The position numbers and the translations under genes are program-made. A stretch of 64,000 nucleotides of DNA from Erythrobacter sp. SDW2 (GTDB taxonomy: Bacteria > Pseudomonadota > Alphaproteobacteria > Sphingomonadales > Sphingomonadaceae): positions 806,001-870,000 of the forward strand of contig NZ_CP090370.1 in NCBI RefSeq assembly GCF_021431965.1, written 5' to 3'. How positions within the stretch are numbered: position 1 is the stretch's first letter; the number at the start of each line of letters is the position of its first letter. Shown in pieces: positions 45,445 to 56,343 of the stretch. The notes beneath the pieces were generated by a model. It was not told where the DNA came from and did no database searches. It saw only the letters and a list, made by a program, of their open reading frames with translations.

Positions 45445-45554
45445 ACACAGTCAGGGCTGCCCAAATGCCGGCCCCGGGGTGGTAGGAGCGCGCCCCTAGC
45501 AGCGAGTCCGCAGGGCTGCAAGCGGGTTTGAGCTAAATCCGCGCGGTGGTTCGA

Positions 45555-46415
45555 TCAGCTCGGGCTCCAGCCGATGCGGGCGCGGCGGGTGCGCTTGGGC
45601 ACTTCGTTGGTGGCTTCGTTGATCGTTACCGATTCCCCCGGAGCGAGGGTCGCCACCGGCGGCTTCACCTCGAAGCGCCACACGCGGGTATCGTTGGCGT
45701 CATAAAGCGCCACCAGCACATTGGGCACGCGGCGGGTCTCCCGCCCGATATTGGTGATGGTTCCGCTGATCGCAAACAGGATGCTGCCGTCGGACATCAC
45801 CCGGCGATCCTGCTTGCCGGCAGGAAAATCGAGCCGCAGGTCGGGCTGGTCGACACCGAAGGTCGGCTTGCTGACCGGCAGCCAGTCCGGCGTGCCGTAA
45901 TAGGATATCGCGGCGATGGTTCCTGCTGCCACCAGCGCAAATAGCGCGGCAATGGCGGTCCAGATCTTTAGCGGGTTACGGCGGGCCCGGAACGGCGGCT
46001 CGTAGTCGAACTGCGAATAGTCGTCTTCCTGATCGGGCACGGGAGGGGGAGGCGGGGTCGCTTCCCCAACGGGCGGTGGACCTTCGAACACGCCTGCCGG
46101 TCCAGGATCGGCCACGGGCGGCGGTGGCACAGCCTCGTCGACCTTGTCCTGTTGCGGACGCGGCGTCGGCGCGGGCGCATCCTCGACCCGTGGTTCGGGG
46201 CGCGGCGGGGGAGGCGGCGGTGGCGGTGGCGGTGGCGGTGGTGGAGATGGTGCTGGCGGCGTGGCCCCCACCTGCGTCCCGGTCAGCTCCGGCTCGGGCC
46301 CGTCCTGGAACCAGCTGTGCTTGCACTTGGCGCAGCGCACGGTGCGCCCGTCGACACCTATGGCGCTGTCGGGCACCACATAGCGGGTGGAGCAGGCGGG
46401 GCAGGCGATGATCAT
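45555..46415 (-). CDS. zinc-ribbon (MJ0042/DUF3426) membrane protein with a poly-proline tract
   Basis: A 286 aa protein. The N-terminal zinc ribbon has [17 protein letters not shown]...[12 protein letters not shown] (two CXXC). A Pro-rich linker includes 14 prolines in a row (46203-46244), then a single membrane helix (about residues 150-172) and a periplasmic DUF3426 domain ending in a beta structure ([26 protein letters not shown]). The role is unknown. The proline run would need elongation factor P. Confidence 0.88.
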   Translation of the reverse strand: MIIACPACSTRYVVPDSAIGVDGRTVRCAKCKHSWFQDGPEPELTGTQVGATPPAPSPPPPPPPPPPPPPPRPEPRVEDAPAPTPRPQQDKVDEAVPPPPVADPGPAGVFEGPPPVGEATPPPPPVPDQEDDYSQFDYEPPFRARRNPLKIWTAIAALFALVAAGTIAAISYYGTPDWLPVSKPTFGVDQPDLRLDFPAGKQDRRVMSDGSILFAISGTITNIGRETRRVPNVLVALYDANDTRVWRFEVKPPVATLAPGESVTINEATNEVPKRTRRARIGWSPS

Positions 46416-46569
46416 CCGGGTACTGCCTTACGCTTCATGGCGAATCGCTGGCAAGGGCGCCTGCGGTGGATGCAATTGCGCTTGGCGCTTTTTTCCACAT
46501 GGAAGCCTTGCTACAGGCCCTTGCGACGATGCCCGTTGCCACCTTGACCCATTTCCGAAAGGCCGAACG

Positions 46570-47304
46570 ATGAGCGAAGGCGACGAAGAAGTCGTGACCT
46601 TCGACAATGTCGGCCTGCGTTACGGCACCGGCAAGGAGATCCTCAGCGACATCAGCTTCACCTTGTGGCCGGGCAGTTTCTACTTCCTCACCGGGGCGAG
46701 CGGCGCGGGCAAGACCTCGCTGCTCAAGCTGCTGTATCTCGCCCAGCGCCCTTCACGCGGGGTGATCCGCATGTTCGGCACCGATGTCATCACTCTGCCG
46801 CGCGCGCGCCTGCCCAATTACCGGCGGCGGCTGGGGGTGGTGTTCCAGGACTTTCGGCTGGTCCCGCACCTGTCGGCCTATGACAATATCGCGCTGCCGC
46901 TGCGCGTCTCGGGCGTGCCCGAGGCGGAACTGGCCAAGCCGGTCACGGACATGCTCGAATGGGTTGGCCTGGCCCACCGTGCCGAGGCCCGCCCGGCGAC
47001 GCTCTCCGGCGGCGAGCAGCAGCGCGTCGCCATTGCCCGCGCGGTGATCGGGCGGCCCGACGTGCTGGTCGCCGACGAGCCGACCGGCAACGTCGATCCC
47101 GACATGGCGGTCAAGCTGCTGCGGCTGTTCGAAGCGCTCAACAGGCTCGGTACCACCGTGGTGGTGGCGACTCACGACCTTCACCTGCTGCAAAAGGTGC
47201 CGCAATCGATGATCATGCGGCTCGACAAGGGCCGGCTGTCCGATCCCACCGGCATGTTGCGCAATCCGCCGCGCAGGCCAGCGGGCATGAAAGGGTTCCC
47301 GTGA
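46570..47304 (+). CDS. ftsE: cell division ATPase FtsE
   Basis: A 244 aa ABC ATPase. Walker [10 protein letters not shown], signature [15 protein letters not shown] and Walker [13 protein letters not shown] are intact. The short ATPase with the Q-loop [13 protein letters not shown] followed at once by an FtsX-like gene is the FtsEX layout, which links septal division to peptidoglycan hydrolase activation. The ATG at 46570 has no strong ribosome site. The end overlaps ftsX by GTGA. Confidence 0.93.
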   Translation: MSEGDEEVVTFDNVGLRYGTGKEILSDISFTLWPGSFYFLTGASGAGKTSLLKLLYLAQRPSRGVIRMFGTDVITLPRARLPNYRRRLGVVFQDFRLVPHLSAYDNIALPLRVSGVPEAELAKPVTDMLEWVGLAHRAEARPATLSGGEQQRVAIARAVIGRPDVLVADEPTGNVDPDMAVKLLRLFEALNRLGTTVVVATHDLHLLQKVPQSMIMRLDKGRLSDPTGMLRNPPRRPAGMKGFP

Positions 47305-48236
47305 GCAGCGTCCCGCCGAATACCAAGGGCAAGCTGGGCCGCGGGCTGGTGCCGTTCCGCGGCGACCGTGCAAGTCAGCTGTTGCCTCAGGGCAGCCTTG
47401 CCGGCCCGGTGCCGTGGGTCATCGCGATGATGGTTGCGCTGACGGTGGTGGCAACGGCGGCGGGCCTGGCGCTCACCAACCTCGCTGCCGGAGCGCGATC
47501 GGAGCTGTCGGGCGGAGCGACCGTGCAAGTGGTGCAGGCCGACCCCGAAGAACGCGAACGACAGGCGGCTCGCATCGAAGAAGTGCTGGCCGGCTTTGCC
47601 GATGTGGCGACGATCCGGCAGGTGCCGCAAAGCGAGCTCGAACAGTTGCTCGAACCCTGGCTCGGCGCCGGGGTGGACCGCGAGGCAGTGCCGATCCCGG
47701 CGCTGATCGACGTGCGCCTGCGCGAGGAGGCAACGCCCGCCAGACTTCGGCGGATGCGGGCCGCTATCATGCAAGTCGCTCCGGATGCGCGGATCGATGC
47801 CCAGTCGACCTGGCTGCGGCCGGTGTTCTCCGCCATCACCTCGCTGCAATGGCTCGCCATCGCTCTCGTGGTATTGCTGGCAGGAACGAGCACGGCGGCG
47901 GTGTTCCTCGCGGCGCGCAGTGCGCTCGGGAGCAACCGCGATACCATCGAGATTGTCCACCTGCTGGGCGGCACCGATGTCCAGATCGCCCGCGTGTTCC
48001 AGCGCACGGTCGCGTTCGATGCCACGCTGGGGGGCGCGGTCGGGCTGGTGCTGGGTATAGCGGCAGTCCTGTTCCTGGGGCAGCAGTTCGCGGCGCTCGA
48101 TAGCGGCATGGTCACTGGCGGCGGGCTGCGCTGGTATGACTGGCTGGCGATTGCCGCGGTGCCCGTCGTTACCGTGGCGTTGGCCATGGTAACGGCACGG
48201 CTGACGGTCGTTGCAGCCCTAAGGAAGATGCTGTGA
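47301..48236 (+). CDS. ftsX: cell division permease FtsX
   Basis: A 311 aa membrane protein with four helices (about residues 40-62, 175-200, 225-250 and 275-300) and a large periplasmic loop after the first (VQVVQADPEERERQAARIEEVLAG), the standard FtsX topology. The block NRDTIEIVHLLGGTDVQIARVF is conserved in the family. The start is a GTG overlapping the ftsE stop, and the next gene starts on the ftsX stop (GTGA). Confidence 0.9.
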   Translation: MSSVPPNTKGKLGRGLVPFRGDRASQLLPQGSLAGPVPWVIAMMVALTVVATAAGLALTNLAAGARSELSGGATVQVVQADPEERERQAARIEEVLAGFADVATIRQVPQSELEQLLEPWLGAGVDREAVPIPALIDVRLREEATPARLRRMRAAIMQVAPDARIDAQSTWLRPVFSAITSLQWLAIALVVLLAGTSTAAVFLAARSALGSNRDTIEIVHLLGGTDVQIARVFQRTVAFDATLGGAVGLVLGIAAVLFLGQQFAALDSGMVTGGGLRWYDWLAIAAVPVVTVALAMVTARLTVVAALRKML

Positions 48237-48751
48237 TCTGGCGCGCGTTATTGCTGGTGCTGGTCAGCTGGGCGATCGGCTTCATGTGGTTTGCGGTGAG
48301 CCTGCCGCAGCCGCTGGCGGACAAGACCACCGATGCCGTTATCGTGCCGACCGGCGGGGCGGGACGGATTGCGCATGGTCTCGAGATCCTCGAAGCAAAG
48401 CAGGCGCGGCTGATGCTGGTCACTGGCGTCGATCCCGACGTCAAGCCGGCCGAATTCGCCGCCGAGTTCGACGTCTCGATGCAGCAGATGCAATGCTGCG
48501 TTGTGCTGGGCTACATTGCCGAGGACACGCGCGGCAATGCGCAGGAAACCGCCGACTGGGTGGCGACCAACAAGATCAAGTCGCTGCGCCTGGTCACTTC
48601 CGACTGGCACATGCGGCGCGCGGCCGGGGAACTGCGCAGCAAGCTGCCGACCAATATCGCCGTGGTCGAGGATGCGGTGGCGACCCAGCCGACGCTGTTC
48701 ACCCTGTTCCTCGAATACAACAAGCTGATCGCCAGCTGGTTTTCGCGATGA
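48233..48751 (+). CDS. YdcF/DUF218-family membrane protein
   Basis: A 172 aa protein with one N-terminal helix and a DUF218 domain: DAVIVPTGGAGRIAHGLEILEAKQARLMLVTGVDP, then NAQETADWVATNKIKSLRLVTSDWHMRRAAGELR. It starts with GTG on the ftsX stop and ends on the plsC start (ATGA), so it belongs to the ftsEX operon. DUF218 proteins act near the envelope, possibly in peptidoglycan or glycan metabolism. Confidence 0.9.
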   Translation: MIWRALLLVLVSWAIGFMWFAVSLPQPLADKTTDAVIVPTGGAGRIAHGLEILEAKQARLMLVTGVDPDVKPAEFAAEFDVSMQQMQCCVVLGYIAEDTRGNAQETADWVATNKIKSLRLVTSDWHMRRAAGELRSKLPTNIAVVEDAVATQPTLFTLFLEYNKLIASWFSR

Positions 48752-49431
48752 CCATGCTGCGCAGTGCCCTGTTCTATCCGGTCTATTATGCCGGCAGCGC
48801 GGTCTATGTGATCCTGGCGCTGCTGGCCTTCCTGGTCGACCGCAAGCTGTTCCGCCGCGCGGTCAAGGGCTGGGCGGGCTATCACCGCGATTGCCTGCGG
48901 GTGATCGTCGGCATCCGCATCGCCATCGAGGGAGAGCAGCACGATGGCCCGGCGCTCTATGCGATCAAGCATGAGAGCTTCTTCGAGGCACTCGATGCGC
49001 CGCAGATGTTCAGCTTCCCGGTGGTCTTCGCCAAGAAGGAGCTGTTCAGCATTCCGGTGTGGGGCTTCTTGGCGCAGAGATACGGGCTGGTGCCCGTCGC
49101 ACGTAACGAAGGCGCGAAGGCCTTGCTCAGGATCATGCGCGAGGCCCGCCGCAAGGCCGACGAGGGCCGTCCGCTGGTGATTTTCCCCGAAGGGACCCGC
49201 GTGCCGCATGGCACCCATGGCAAGCTGCAATCCGGCTTTTCGGGCATCTACAAGATGGTCGGCCTGCCGGTGGTGCCCGTCGCGGTAGACAGCGGCCCGC
49301 TGTATCACAGCTGGGTCAAGCGGCCGGGGACCATCACTTACAGGTTCGGCGAACCGATCCCGCCGGGACTGCCTCGCAACGAGGTTGAGCGGCGGACGGA
49401 GGTGGCAATAAACGCGCTCAATGCGGCCTAA
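48748..49431 (+). CDS. plsC: 1-acyl-sn-glycerol-3-phosphate acyltransferase
   Basis: A 227 aa membrane-bound acyltransferase that makes phosphatidic acid from lysophosphatidic acid. The acyltransferase motif reads KHESFFEA, an H-x4-E form of the usual H-x4-D; the glycerophosphate motif FPEGTRVPHG and GLPVVPVAVDSG follow. An N-terminal helix anchors it. It is last in the ftsE-ftsX-ydcF-like operon (ATGA overlap). Confidence 0.88.
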   Translation: MTMLRSALFYPVYYAGSAVYVILALLAFLVDRKLFRRAVKGWAGYHRDCLRVIVGIRIAIEGEQHDGPALYAIKHESFFEALDAPQMFSFPVVFAKKELFSIPVWGFLAQRYGLVPVARNEGAKALLRIMREARRKADEGRPLVIFPEGTRVPHGTHGKLQSGFSGIYKMVGLPVVPVAVDSGPLYHSWVKRPGTITYRFGEPIPPGLPRNEVERRTEVAINALNAA

Positions 49432-50330
49432 TGATTCCGCCCGAAGTCGGGCTTGGCGTCGTCCTGACCCTCGTCGATGATCGAGCGGCGGATGGCGCGG
49501 GTGCGGGTGAAGAGGTCATGCAGCGTCTCGCCGTCGCCTGAGCGGATCGCGCGCTGGAGCGCGGTGAGGTCCTCGGTAAACCGGTCCAGCATCTCCAGCA
49601 CGGCGTCGCGGTTGCTCAGAAACACGTCGCGCCACATCACCGGATCGCTGGCGGCGATGCGGGTGAAGTCGCGGAAGCCCCCGGCGGAGTACTTGATTAC
49701 CTCGCTGCGGGTCACGCCTTCCATGTCCGACGCGGTGCCGACGATAGTGTAGGCAATCAGGTGCGGGATATGGCTGGTCACGGCGAGCACGATGTCGTGA
49801 TGCTCGGCATCCATGATTTCGACCTTCGCGCCAAGTGCCTGCCATAGCCCGGTCAGGCGCTCGATTGCTTCGTCCGGTGCGCCTTCGGGCGGGGTAAGGA
49901 TGCACCAGCGGCCTTCGAACAGTGTCGAGAAGCCTGCGTCCGGTCCGCTCTGCTCGGTCCCGGCAACAGGGTGCGCGGGGATATTGATGTGATCGGGCAG
50001 CGCCTCGGCCAGCGCCTTCTGGACCGAACGCTTGGACGAGCCGACATCGCTGACGATCGCTTGCGGGGGAAGGGCGGGGGCGAGTTCGCGTGCCGCCTCG
50101 CCCATGGCGCCGACGGGGACGCACAGCACGACAAGATCGGCCTGCGCGACGGCTTCGGCGGCGCTGTCGTACACTGTGCCGACCAGCCCGCGCTCGGCGG
50201 CGCGCTGGCGGGTCGCAGGGTCGCGGTCGTAGCCGGTGGTTTCGACTTGCGGCAGGCGCTCGCGCAGCGCCAGGCCGAGTGATCCGCCGAGCAGACCGAG
50301 CCCGATGATGGCGACCCGCTGAAAACTCAC
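49428..50330 (-). CDS. tyrC: prephenate/arogenate dehydrogenase
   Basis: A 300 aa NAD(P)-dependent dehydrogenase of tyrosine synthesis. It has [16 protein letters not shown] (Rossmann), [11 protein letters not shown], the active-site [14 protein letters not shown] and [13 protein letters not shown], which are diagnostic. Whether it prefers prephenate or arogenate cannot be read. The GTG start overlaps the hisC stop (GTGA), so the two are co-translated. It converges on plsC with a 4 bp overlap. Confidence 0.93.
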   Translation of the reverse strand: MSFQRVAIIGLGLLGGSLGLALRERLPQVETTGYDRDPATRQRAAERGLVGTVYDSAAEAVAQADLVVLCVPVGAMGEAARELAPALPPQAIVSDVGSSKRSVQKALAEALPDHINIPAHPVAGTEQSGPDAGFSTLFEGRWCILTPPEGAPDEAIERLTGLWQALGAKVEIMDAEHHDIVLAVTSHIPHLIAYTIVGTASDMEGVTRSEVIKYSAGGFRDFTRIAASDPVMWRDVFLSNRDAVLEMLDRFTEDLTALQRAIRSGDGETLHDLFTRTRAIRRSIIDEGQDDAKPDFGRNH

Positions 50331-51427
50331 TGCGCCGCCTCCGCAGCGCTCGCGATTGTGCTGGCGATCGCGTCCATGTCAGCAGTCGTGCCGATCGTGA
50401 TGCGCAAACCGTGGGGCAGGCCCTGTCCGGGCAAGTGGCGAACGGCGTAGCCCGCGTCAGCCAGCGCTTCGAGCGCGGCGGCGGCCGTCAGCGCGCCTTC
50501 GAACAGCACCAGCACGAAATTGGCCTTGCTTGGCAGCGGACGGATGCCGTGGTTGCCCAGCGCGGCCATGGCATCGCTGAAGCGCGCCAGTTCGCGGGCG
50601 TTGTGGTCTCGGGTGGCGGTGATGAAAGACTGGTCGCCCAGACCCGCCAAGGCCGCCGCCTGCCCGGCGTTGGTCACGTTGAACGGCCCGCGGATGCGGT
50701 TGAGCGCATCGATCAGGTGCGGCGCGCCGGTTGCCCAGCCAATCCGCTCGCCCGCGAGGCCATAGGCCTTGGAGAAAGTGCGGGTGACGAGCACGTTCTC
50801 ATGCGCCGCCGCCAATTCAAACCCGCCGTCATCCTCCTCGGGCGCGAGATATTCGGCATAGGCCTGGTCGAGCACCAGCAACACGTCGGCGGAAAGGCCC
50901 GCATGCAGCCGCGCGATCTCGGCGCGGGGCAGGAAGCTGCCGGTCGGATTGTTGGGGTTGGCGACGAACACCACCCGGGTCCGCTCGCTCACCGCCGCCA
51001 GCAGCGCATCGACATCGGTGGCATAGTCGCTGTCGGGCGCCTCGACGGGCGTCGCGCCGCAGCGGCGCGCGGCAATGTCATAGACCGCGAAGCTGAAGCG
51101 GCTGAACAGCACGTCGTCGCCGGGACCCGCGAAAGCCTGCGCGGCGAGGTTGAGCAGCTCGTCCGAACCGGTACCGCAGACCACGCGTTCGGCATCGAGG
51201 CCGTGGACTTCCGCTATCTTGCCGCGCAGCGCTCGCGAGTCCGGATCGGGGTAGCGCGCAGGGCCGGCATTGGCGGCCAGCGCCTCCAGCGCGATAGGCG
51301 AGCAACCCAGCGGATTCTCGTTGGCGGACAGCTTGACGAGCTCGTGCCCGCCCTTGCCGGTGGACTTTCCGGGCACATATGCGTGGATGCCAGCGATCCA
51401 GGGCTTGATGGTGGGGCGGCTTGTCAT
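50327..51427 (-). CDS. hisC: histidinol-phosphate/aromatic aminotransferase
   Basis: A 366 aa PLP aminotransferase (fold type I). The PLP lysine lies in [38 protein letters not shown] and the terminal [11 protein letters not shown] are present. Its place directly before tyrC suggests it also transaminates aromatic substrates. The ATG at 51427 has AGGAGG eight bases upstream. A terminator-like hairpin lies in its leader. Confidence 0.92.
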   Translation of the reverse strand: MTSRPTIKPWIAGIHAYVPGKSTGKGGHELVKLSANENPLGCSPIALEALAANAGPARYPDPDSRALRGKIAEVHGLDAERVVCGTGSDELLNLAAQAFAGPGDDVLFSRFSFAVYDIAARRCGATPVEAPDSDYATDVDALLAAVSERTRVVFVANPNNPTGSFLPRAEIARLHAGLSADVLLVLDQAYAEYLAPEEDDGGFELAAAHENVLVTRTFSKAYGLAGERIGWATGAPHLIDALNRIRGPFNVTNAGQAAALAGLGDQSFITATRDHNARELARFSDAMAALGNHGIRPLPSKANFVLVLFEGALTAAAALEALADAGYAVRHLPGQGLPHGLRITIGTTADMDAIASTIASAAEAAQ

Positions 51428-51461
51428 TGTGCGCGCCTCCTAGAGCAACGCGTTGACACGG

Positions 51462-51494
51462 CAAAAAAGAAAATACAGCCCCCTTCGGCTGTTT
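51462..51494 (-). terminator. terminator-like hairpin in the hisC-tyrC leader
   Basis: On the minus strand, ACAGCC-GAAGGG-GGCTGT is followed by ATTTTCTTTTTT, the shape of an intrinsic terminator, about 50 bases upstream of the hisC start. There is no minus-strand gene upstream to terminate, so it could be an attenuator for hisC-tyrC. The 6 bp stem is short. Confidence 0.45.
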
Positions 51495-51517
51495 CCTTTC
51501 AGCAAACGCTCTGGGCA

Positions 51518-51589
51518 GGCTTGGACAAGCTCAGGGCGAACGGCTAGGGGCAATTTCCAATATCCGTTCGGGCTGAGCCTGTCGAAGCC
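51518..51589. repeat. dispersed inverted repeat between hisC and metX
   Basis: Two 26 bp arms, 51518-51543 and 51564-51589, are inverted copies of each other at 22 of 26 positions, with cores GCTCAG and CGAACGG / CCGTTCG and CTGAGC, around a 20 bp loop. The sequence CTGAGCCTGTCGAAGCC is one I recall as a frequent dispersed repeat in many proteobacteria. It lies between two divergent operons. Confidence 0.75.
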
Positions 51590-51615
51590 CTGTCCTTCCT
51601 TCAGGTAACTCTCGA

Positions 51616-52725
51616 GTGTCCAATCCGCACCAAACCCTCGCGCTGCCCCAGCCGCTGCCGCTCGACAGCGGGCAGTTGCTCGAGCGTGTCGAGATCGCCT
51701 ATGAGACCTATGGCGAACTGGCGGCGGACAGGTCCAATGCCATCCTCGTCTGCCACGCGCTGACGGGTGACCAGTATCTTGCCAGCACCCATCCGGTTAC
51801 CGGCAAGCCGGGCTGGTGGGAGCGGATGGTCGGGCCGGGCCTGCCGATCGATACGGATCGCTATCACGTTATCTGCGCCAATGTGATCGGCAGCTGCATG
51901 GGCTCGACCGGGCCTGCCAGCCTCGCGCCCGACGGCCAGCCCTATGGCATGCGCTTTCCGGTCATCACCATTCGCGACATGGTGCGCGGCCTCATGGGAT
52001 TGCTCGACGGTTTGGGGATCGAGCAGCTGCATGCCGTGGTCGGCGGGTCGATGGGCGGGATGCAGGCCTTGAGCCTCGCCGCCAATTTCCCGGATCGCGC
52101 CGCGCGCGTGCTGGCCATCGCCACCACCGCGCGGCATTCGGCGCAGAACATCGCCTTCCACGAGGTCGGGCGGCAGGCGATCATGGCCGATCCCAACTGG
52201 CGCGAAGGAGACTACTACACCGACGGCAAGGCACCGGACGCCGGCCTCGCCGTGGCGCGGATGGCGGCGCATATCACCTATCTCAGCGAGGAAGGGCTGA
52301 CCGAAAAGTTCGGGCGGCGCTTGCAGGATCGTGACGCCAAGACCTTCGGCTTCGACGCCGATTTCCAGGTCGAAAGCTATTTGCGCTACCAGGGCAGCGG
52401 CTTCACCCGCCGGTTCGATGCCAACAGCTACCTCTATATCACCCGCGCGATGGACTATTTCGATATCGCCGAGGAGCATGCCAAAAGCGGGAACGAGGGA
52501 AAGCTCGCCGATGCCTTTGCCGGCACCAAGGCGCGCTTCTGCCTCGTCAGTTTCGACAGCGACTGGCTCTATCCGACGGCGGAAAGCCGCCACGTAGTCC
52601 ACGCGCTGAACGCTGCGGGCGCGTCGGTCAGTTTCGTGGAGCTCAGCGCGCCTTTCGGCCACGACAGCTTCCTGCTCGATGTCCCGGCGCTTGACCGGGT
52701 TGTAAAGGGCTTCCTCGATGGCTGA
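51616..52725 (+). CDS. metX: homoserine O-acyltransferase
   Basis: A 369 aa alpha/beta-hydrolase-fold enzyme that acylates homoserine for methionine synthesis. The nucleophile is in [12 protein letters not shown], the acid in [10 protein letters not shown] and the histidine in [10 protein letters not shown]; the entry signature [14 protein letters not shown] is diagnostic of MetX. Whether it uses acetyl- or succinyl-CoA cannot be decided by eye. The start is a GTG at 51616. It overlaps metW by 8 bp. Confidence 0.94.
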   Translation: MSNPHQTLALPQPLPLDSGQLLERVEIAYETYGELAADRSNAILVCHALTGDQYLASTHPVTGKPGWWERMVGPGLPIDTDRYHVICANVIGSCMGSTGPASLAPDGQPYGMRFPVITIRDMVRGLMGLLDGLGIEQLHAVVGGSMGGMQALSLAANFPDRAARVLAIATTARHSAQNIAFHEVGRQAIMADPNWREGDYYTDGKAPDAGLAVARMAAHITYLSEEGLTEKFGRRLQDRDAKTFGFDADFQVESYLRYQGSGFTRRFDANSYLYITRAMDYFDIAEEHAKSGNEGKLADAFAGTKARFCLVSFDSDWLYPTAESRHVVHALNAAGASVSFVELSAPFGHDSFLLDVPALDRVVKGFLDG

Positions 52726-53311
52726 CGGCCTGCGCCCGGACCTGCGTACCATTCTCGAGCGGATCGAACCCGGCAGCCGTGCGCTCGATGTCGGCTGCGG
52801 CGACGGGGTGCTGATGGCGGCGCTGCGCGACAGCAAGCAGGTCGACGCGCGCGGGATCGAGATCAATGCGGAATGCGTCGAGCGCTGCGTCGGGCAAGGT
52901 CTCAGCGTGGTCCAGGGCGACGCCGACCGCGATCTGGCTTTCTATCCCGACGGTGCCTTCGACTACGCCATCCTCAGCCAGACGCTACAGACCGCCGCGC
53001 GGCCTGACCATATGCTGGCCGAACTGCTGCGGGTCGGCCGCCGCGCCTTCGTCAGCTTCCCCAATTTCGCCTATTGGCGGATGCGCTGGGCGCTGGTGAG
53101 CCGCGGTCGTATGCCGGTAACGCGCCACTTGCCCGTCAGCTGGTACGAGACGGCGAACATCCACCATGTGACGGTGAAGGACTTCGAGGAACTCGCCGCC
53201 AGCCTCGGCATACGGATCGAGAACCGCTGGTTCTTTACCCAGGAACGCGAAGTGTCGGGCGGCGGTGCCAACTGGCGCGCGGAGTATGCGCTGTTCGAGG
53301 TTAGTCGCTAG
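52718..53311 (+). CDS. metW: methionine biosynthesis protein MetW
   Basis: A 197 aa SAM-methyltransferase-fold protein with the motif [11 protein letters not shown], and the MetW blocks [25 protein letters not shown] and [11 protein letters not shown]. It usually pairs with MetX and affects its activity. It is coupled to metX and converges on fghA by a 4 bp overlap. Confidence 0.93.
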   Translation: MADGLRPDLRTILERIEPGSRALDVGCGDGVLMAALRDSKQVDARGIEINAECVERCVGQGLSVVQGDADRDLAFYPDGAFDYAILSQTLQTAARPDHMLAELLRVGRRAFVSFPNFAYWRMRWALVSRGRMPVTRHLPVSWYETANIHHVTVKDFEELAASLGIRIENRWFFTQEREVSGGGANWRAEYALFEVSR

Positions 53312-54150
53312 GCTCTTAGTCGCTCCGCATGCCACTTCACATGCTCGGCCATGAAGGTCGAGATGAAGTAGTAGGAGTGGTCGTACCCCTCCTGTAGCCG
53401 GATAGTCGGTTCCATCCCCGCCCTAGCGCAAGCCATGGCGAGCAGGCCGGGGCGTAGCTGTTCTTCGAGGAAGGTGTCGGCGGTCCCCTGGTCCACCAGC
53501 AAATGATCGTGCCGGGCGCCGGCTTCGATCAGCGCGACGGCGTCATATTCGCGCCATGCCGCACGGTCCTCGCCCAGATAGCGGCCCAGCGCCTTCTCGC
53601 CCCACGGCACCTGGCCCGGCGCGACGATGGGCGCAAAGGCGCTGATCGAGCGGAAGCGGTCGGGGTTGCGCAAGCCGATGGTCAAGGCCCCATGGCCGCC
53701 CATGGAGTGCCCGGTGATCGACTGGCGCGCCATGTCGAGCGGGAAATGTCCGGCGACAAGTTGGGGCAGCTCGCGCTCGATGTAGCTGCGCATGCGGTAA
53801 TGCTTTGCCCAGGGCTCCTGCGTCGCATCGACATAGAAGCCTGCCCCCTTGCCGAAATCATATTCGTCCTCGGCATCGGGCACATCGTCGCCGCGCGGGC
53901 TCGTGTCGGGCGCGATGAAGGCCACGCGGTGCTGCGCGCAGGCGGCGCGGAATTCACCCTTCTCGGTGACGTTGGCGTGAGTGCAGGTGAGGCCCGAAAG
54001 ATACCACAGCACCGGCAAGGTTTCGCCTTCGGCATGGGAGGGGAGGAAGACCGAGAAGGTCATTTCCGTGCCGGTTTCCGTCGATTGGTGCGAATAGACG
54101 CCCTGCATCCCGCCGTGGCTGCGGGTCTGGCTGATGGTTTCGAGGGTCAT
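53308..54150 (-). CDS. fghA: S-formylglutathione hydrolase
   Basis: A 280 aa esterase that releases formate and glutathione in formaldehyde detoxification. The nucleophile is in TGHSMGGHGAL, the signature LSGLTCTHANVTEKGEF with the regulatory Cys is present, and the terminal GYDHSYYFISTFM holds the catalytic histidine. The ATG at 54150 overlaps the deacylase stop by ATGA. Its partner dehydrogenase frmA is two genes upstream. Confidence 0.95.
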   Translation of the reverse strand: MTLETISQTRSHGGMQGVYSHQSTETGTEMTFSVFLPSHAEGETLPVLWYLSGLTCTHANVTEKGEFRAACAQHRVAFIAPDTSPRGDDVPDAEDEYDFGKGAGFYVDATQEPWAKHYRMRSYIERELPQLVAGHFPLDMARQSITGHSMGGHGALTIGLRNPDRFRSISAFAPIVAPGQVPWGEKALGRYLGEDRAAWREYDAVALIEAGARHDHLLVDQGTADTFLEEQLRPGLLAMACARAGMEPTIRLQEGYDHSYYFISTFMAEHVKWHAERLRA

Positions 54151-54650
54151 GCGGCGTCCTTTGTCGGGATAGGGGCGATCACCGGCGCATGGCCCCAATG
54201 CCGCAGCAGGCGCAAGATATCAGCGCCCGAAAGCCCCACTGTCGCGGTGTTGCGCAGTGGGTGGACATTGACCAGCTCCGCCGCCACCAGCCCGGCGTCG
54301 AGCACCACGGTGACGCTGCCGTGCGCGGCATTGATCATGGCGAGGGGAGTAACGGAACCGGGCGCGAGGCCGATCAGGCGTAACATGTCCTCGGCATTGC
54401 CGAAGCTCACCCGCTTGCAGCCGATGGCCTCGGGCAGGCGCTTCAGATCGACTCGGATATCGGCGGGCACGGTCACGAGCCAGTAGGCGCCGCCCGCATC
54501 CTTCAGGAACAGGTTCTTGGTGTGCTCACCGGGAAGATGCGCCTTGATGTCCGCGCTTTCCTCGACGGTAAAGACCGCCGGGTGTTCATACACCCGGTGC
54601 GGGATCGAATGCGCGGCGAGGTCCACCATCAGGCCCTGCTCGCCGCGCAT
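54147..54650 (-). CDS. YbaK/ProXp-type aminoacyl-tRNA deacylase
   Basis: A 167 aa editing-type domain (YbaK/INS fold) that should hydrolyse mischarged tRNA, most likely Ala-tRNA(Pro). It shows KNLFLKDAGGAYWLVTVPAD, CKRVSFGNAEDMLRLIGLAPGSVTPLAMIN with the family lysine, and VNVHPLRNTATVGLS. The ATG at 54650 is a better start than the TTG at 54656. It sits inside the formaldehyde gene cluster, overlapping fghA. Confidence 0.85.
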   Translation of the reverse strand: MRGEQGLMVDLAAHSIPHRVYEHPAVFTVEESADIKAHLPGEHTKNLFLKDAGGAYWLVTVPADIRVDLKRLPEAIGCKRVSFGNAEDMLRLIGLAPGSVTPLAMINAAHGSVTVVLDAGLVAAELVNVHPLRNTATVGLSGADILRLLRHWGHAPVIAPIPTKDAA

Positions 54651-54659
54651 CTTCAAATG

Positions 54660-55040
54660 TCAGCCCATCCGGTGAAGGGCGCAGAGCTTGTTGCCGTCCG
54701 GATCGCGCAGATAGGCAAGATACATCGGCATCGGCCCGCCTTCGCCGCGCACTCCCGGCGGATCCTCGATCGCGGTGCCGCCATTGGCAACACCCGCTGC
54801 GTGCCAGGCATCGGCCTGCTCAGGGGTCATTGCGAAGCCGATGGTGCAGCCGTTGCCAGCGGAGGCCGGCTGGCCATCGATGGGAGTGGTGACGAGGAAC
54901 AGCCCGCCATTGTGCATATAGATCAGGCGGCCCTTCTCGTCCTTGAAGCCTTCCTTGCCGCCGATGGCGGTGAAAGTCGCGTCATAGAACTTCTTGGACC
55001 GGTCGATATCGTTCGAACCGACCATCATGTGACTGTACAT
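54660..55040 (-). CDS. VOC/glyoxalase-family protein
   Basis: A 126 aa single-chain VOC fold beginning MYSHMMVGSNDIDRSKKFYDATF, with IYMHNGGLFLVTTP in the middle and AYLRDPDGNKLCALH at the end, which carries the usual metal ligands. It is positioned between frmA and the deacylase, so it may act on a glutathione adduct. The substrate is not known. Confidence 0.85.
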   Translation of the reverse strand: MYSHMMVGSNDIDRSKKFYDATFTAIGGKEGFKDEKGRLIYMHNGGLFLVTTPIDGQPASAGNGCTIGFAMTPEQADAWHAAGVANGGTAIEDPPGVRGEGGPMPMYLAYLRDPDGNKLCALHRMG

Positions 55041-55097
55041 TCGCGCTCTCTCCTCTTCGAGTTGCGATTTGCTACCTGTGCGTAGGCGCGAGTCGGG

Positions 55098-56210
<1,113 letters not shown>

Positions 56211-56343
56211 GGGGCAGTCTCCAACTATCGATTGGCGCCGGACTAGGCGCTTGGGCGCGGCAAGGTCAATCGCGCTTTCCGCCTTGGCGAGCCTCTGTGC
56301 CTGCGATACGTCCGGGCATAGAGGGCAGGAGAGGGAGAGTTCC

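Noticed and set aside
43489-45531. 680-codon plus-strand frame over the DEAD-box helicase and tRNA-Leu
   Set aside because: It runs through a tRNA and opposes a helicase with all motifs; no independent evidence for coding.
51428-51615. SAM-II or SAH riboswitch upstream of metX
   Set aside because: I cannot find the conserved pseudoknot segments; the spacer is occupied by the inverted repeat and the hisC leader hairpin.
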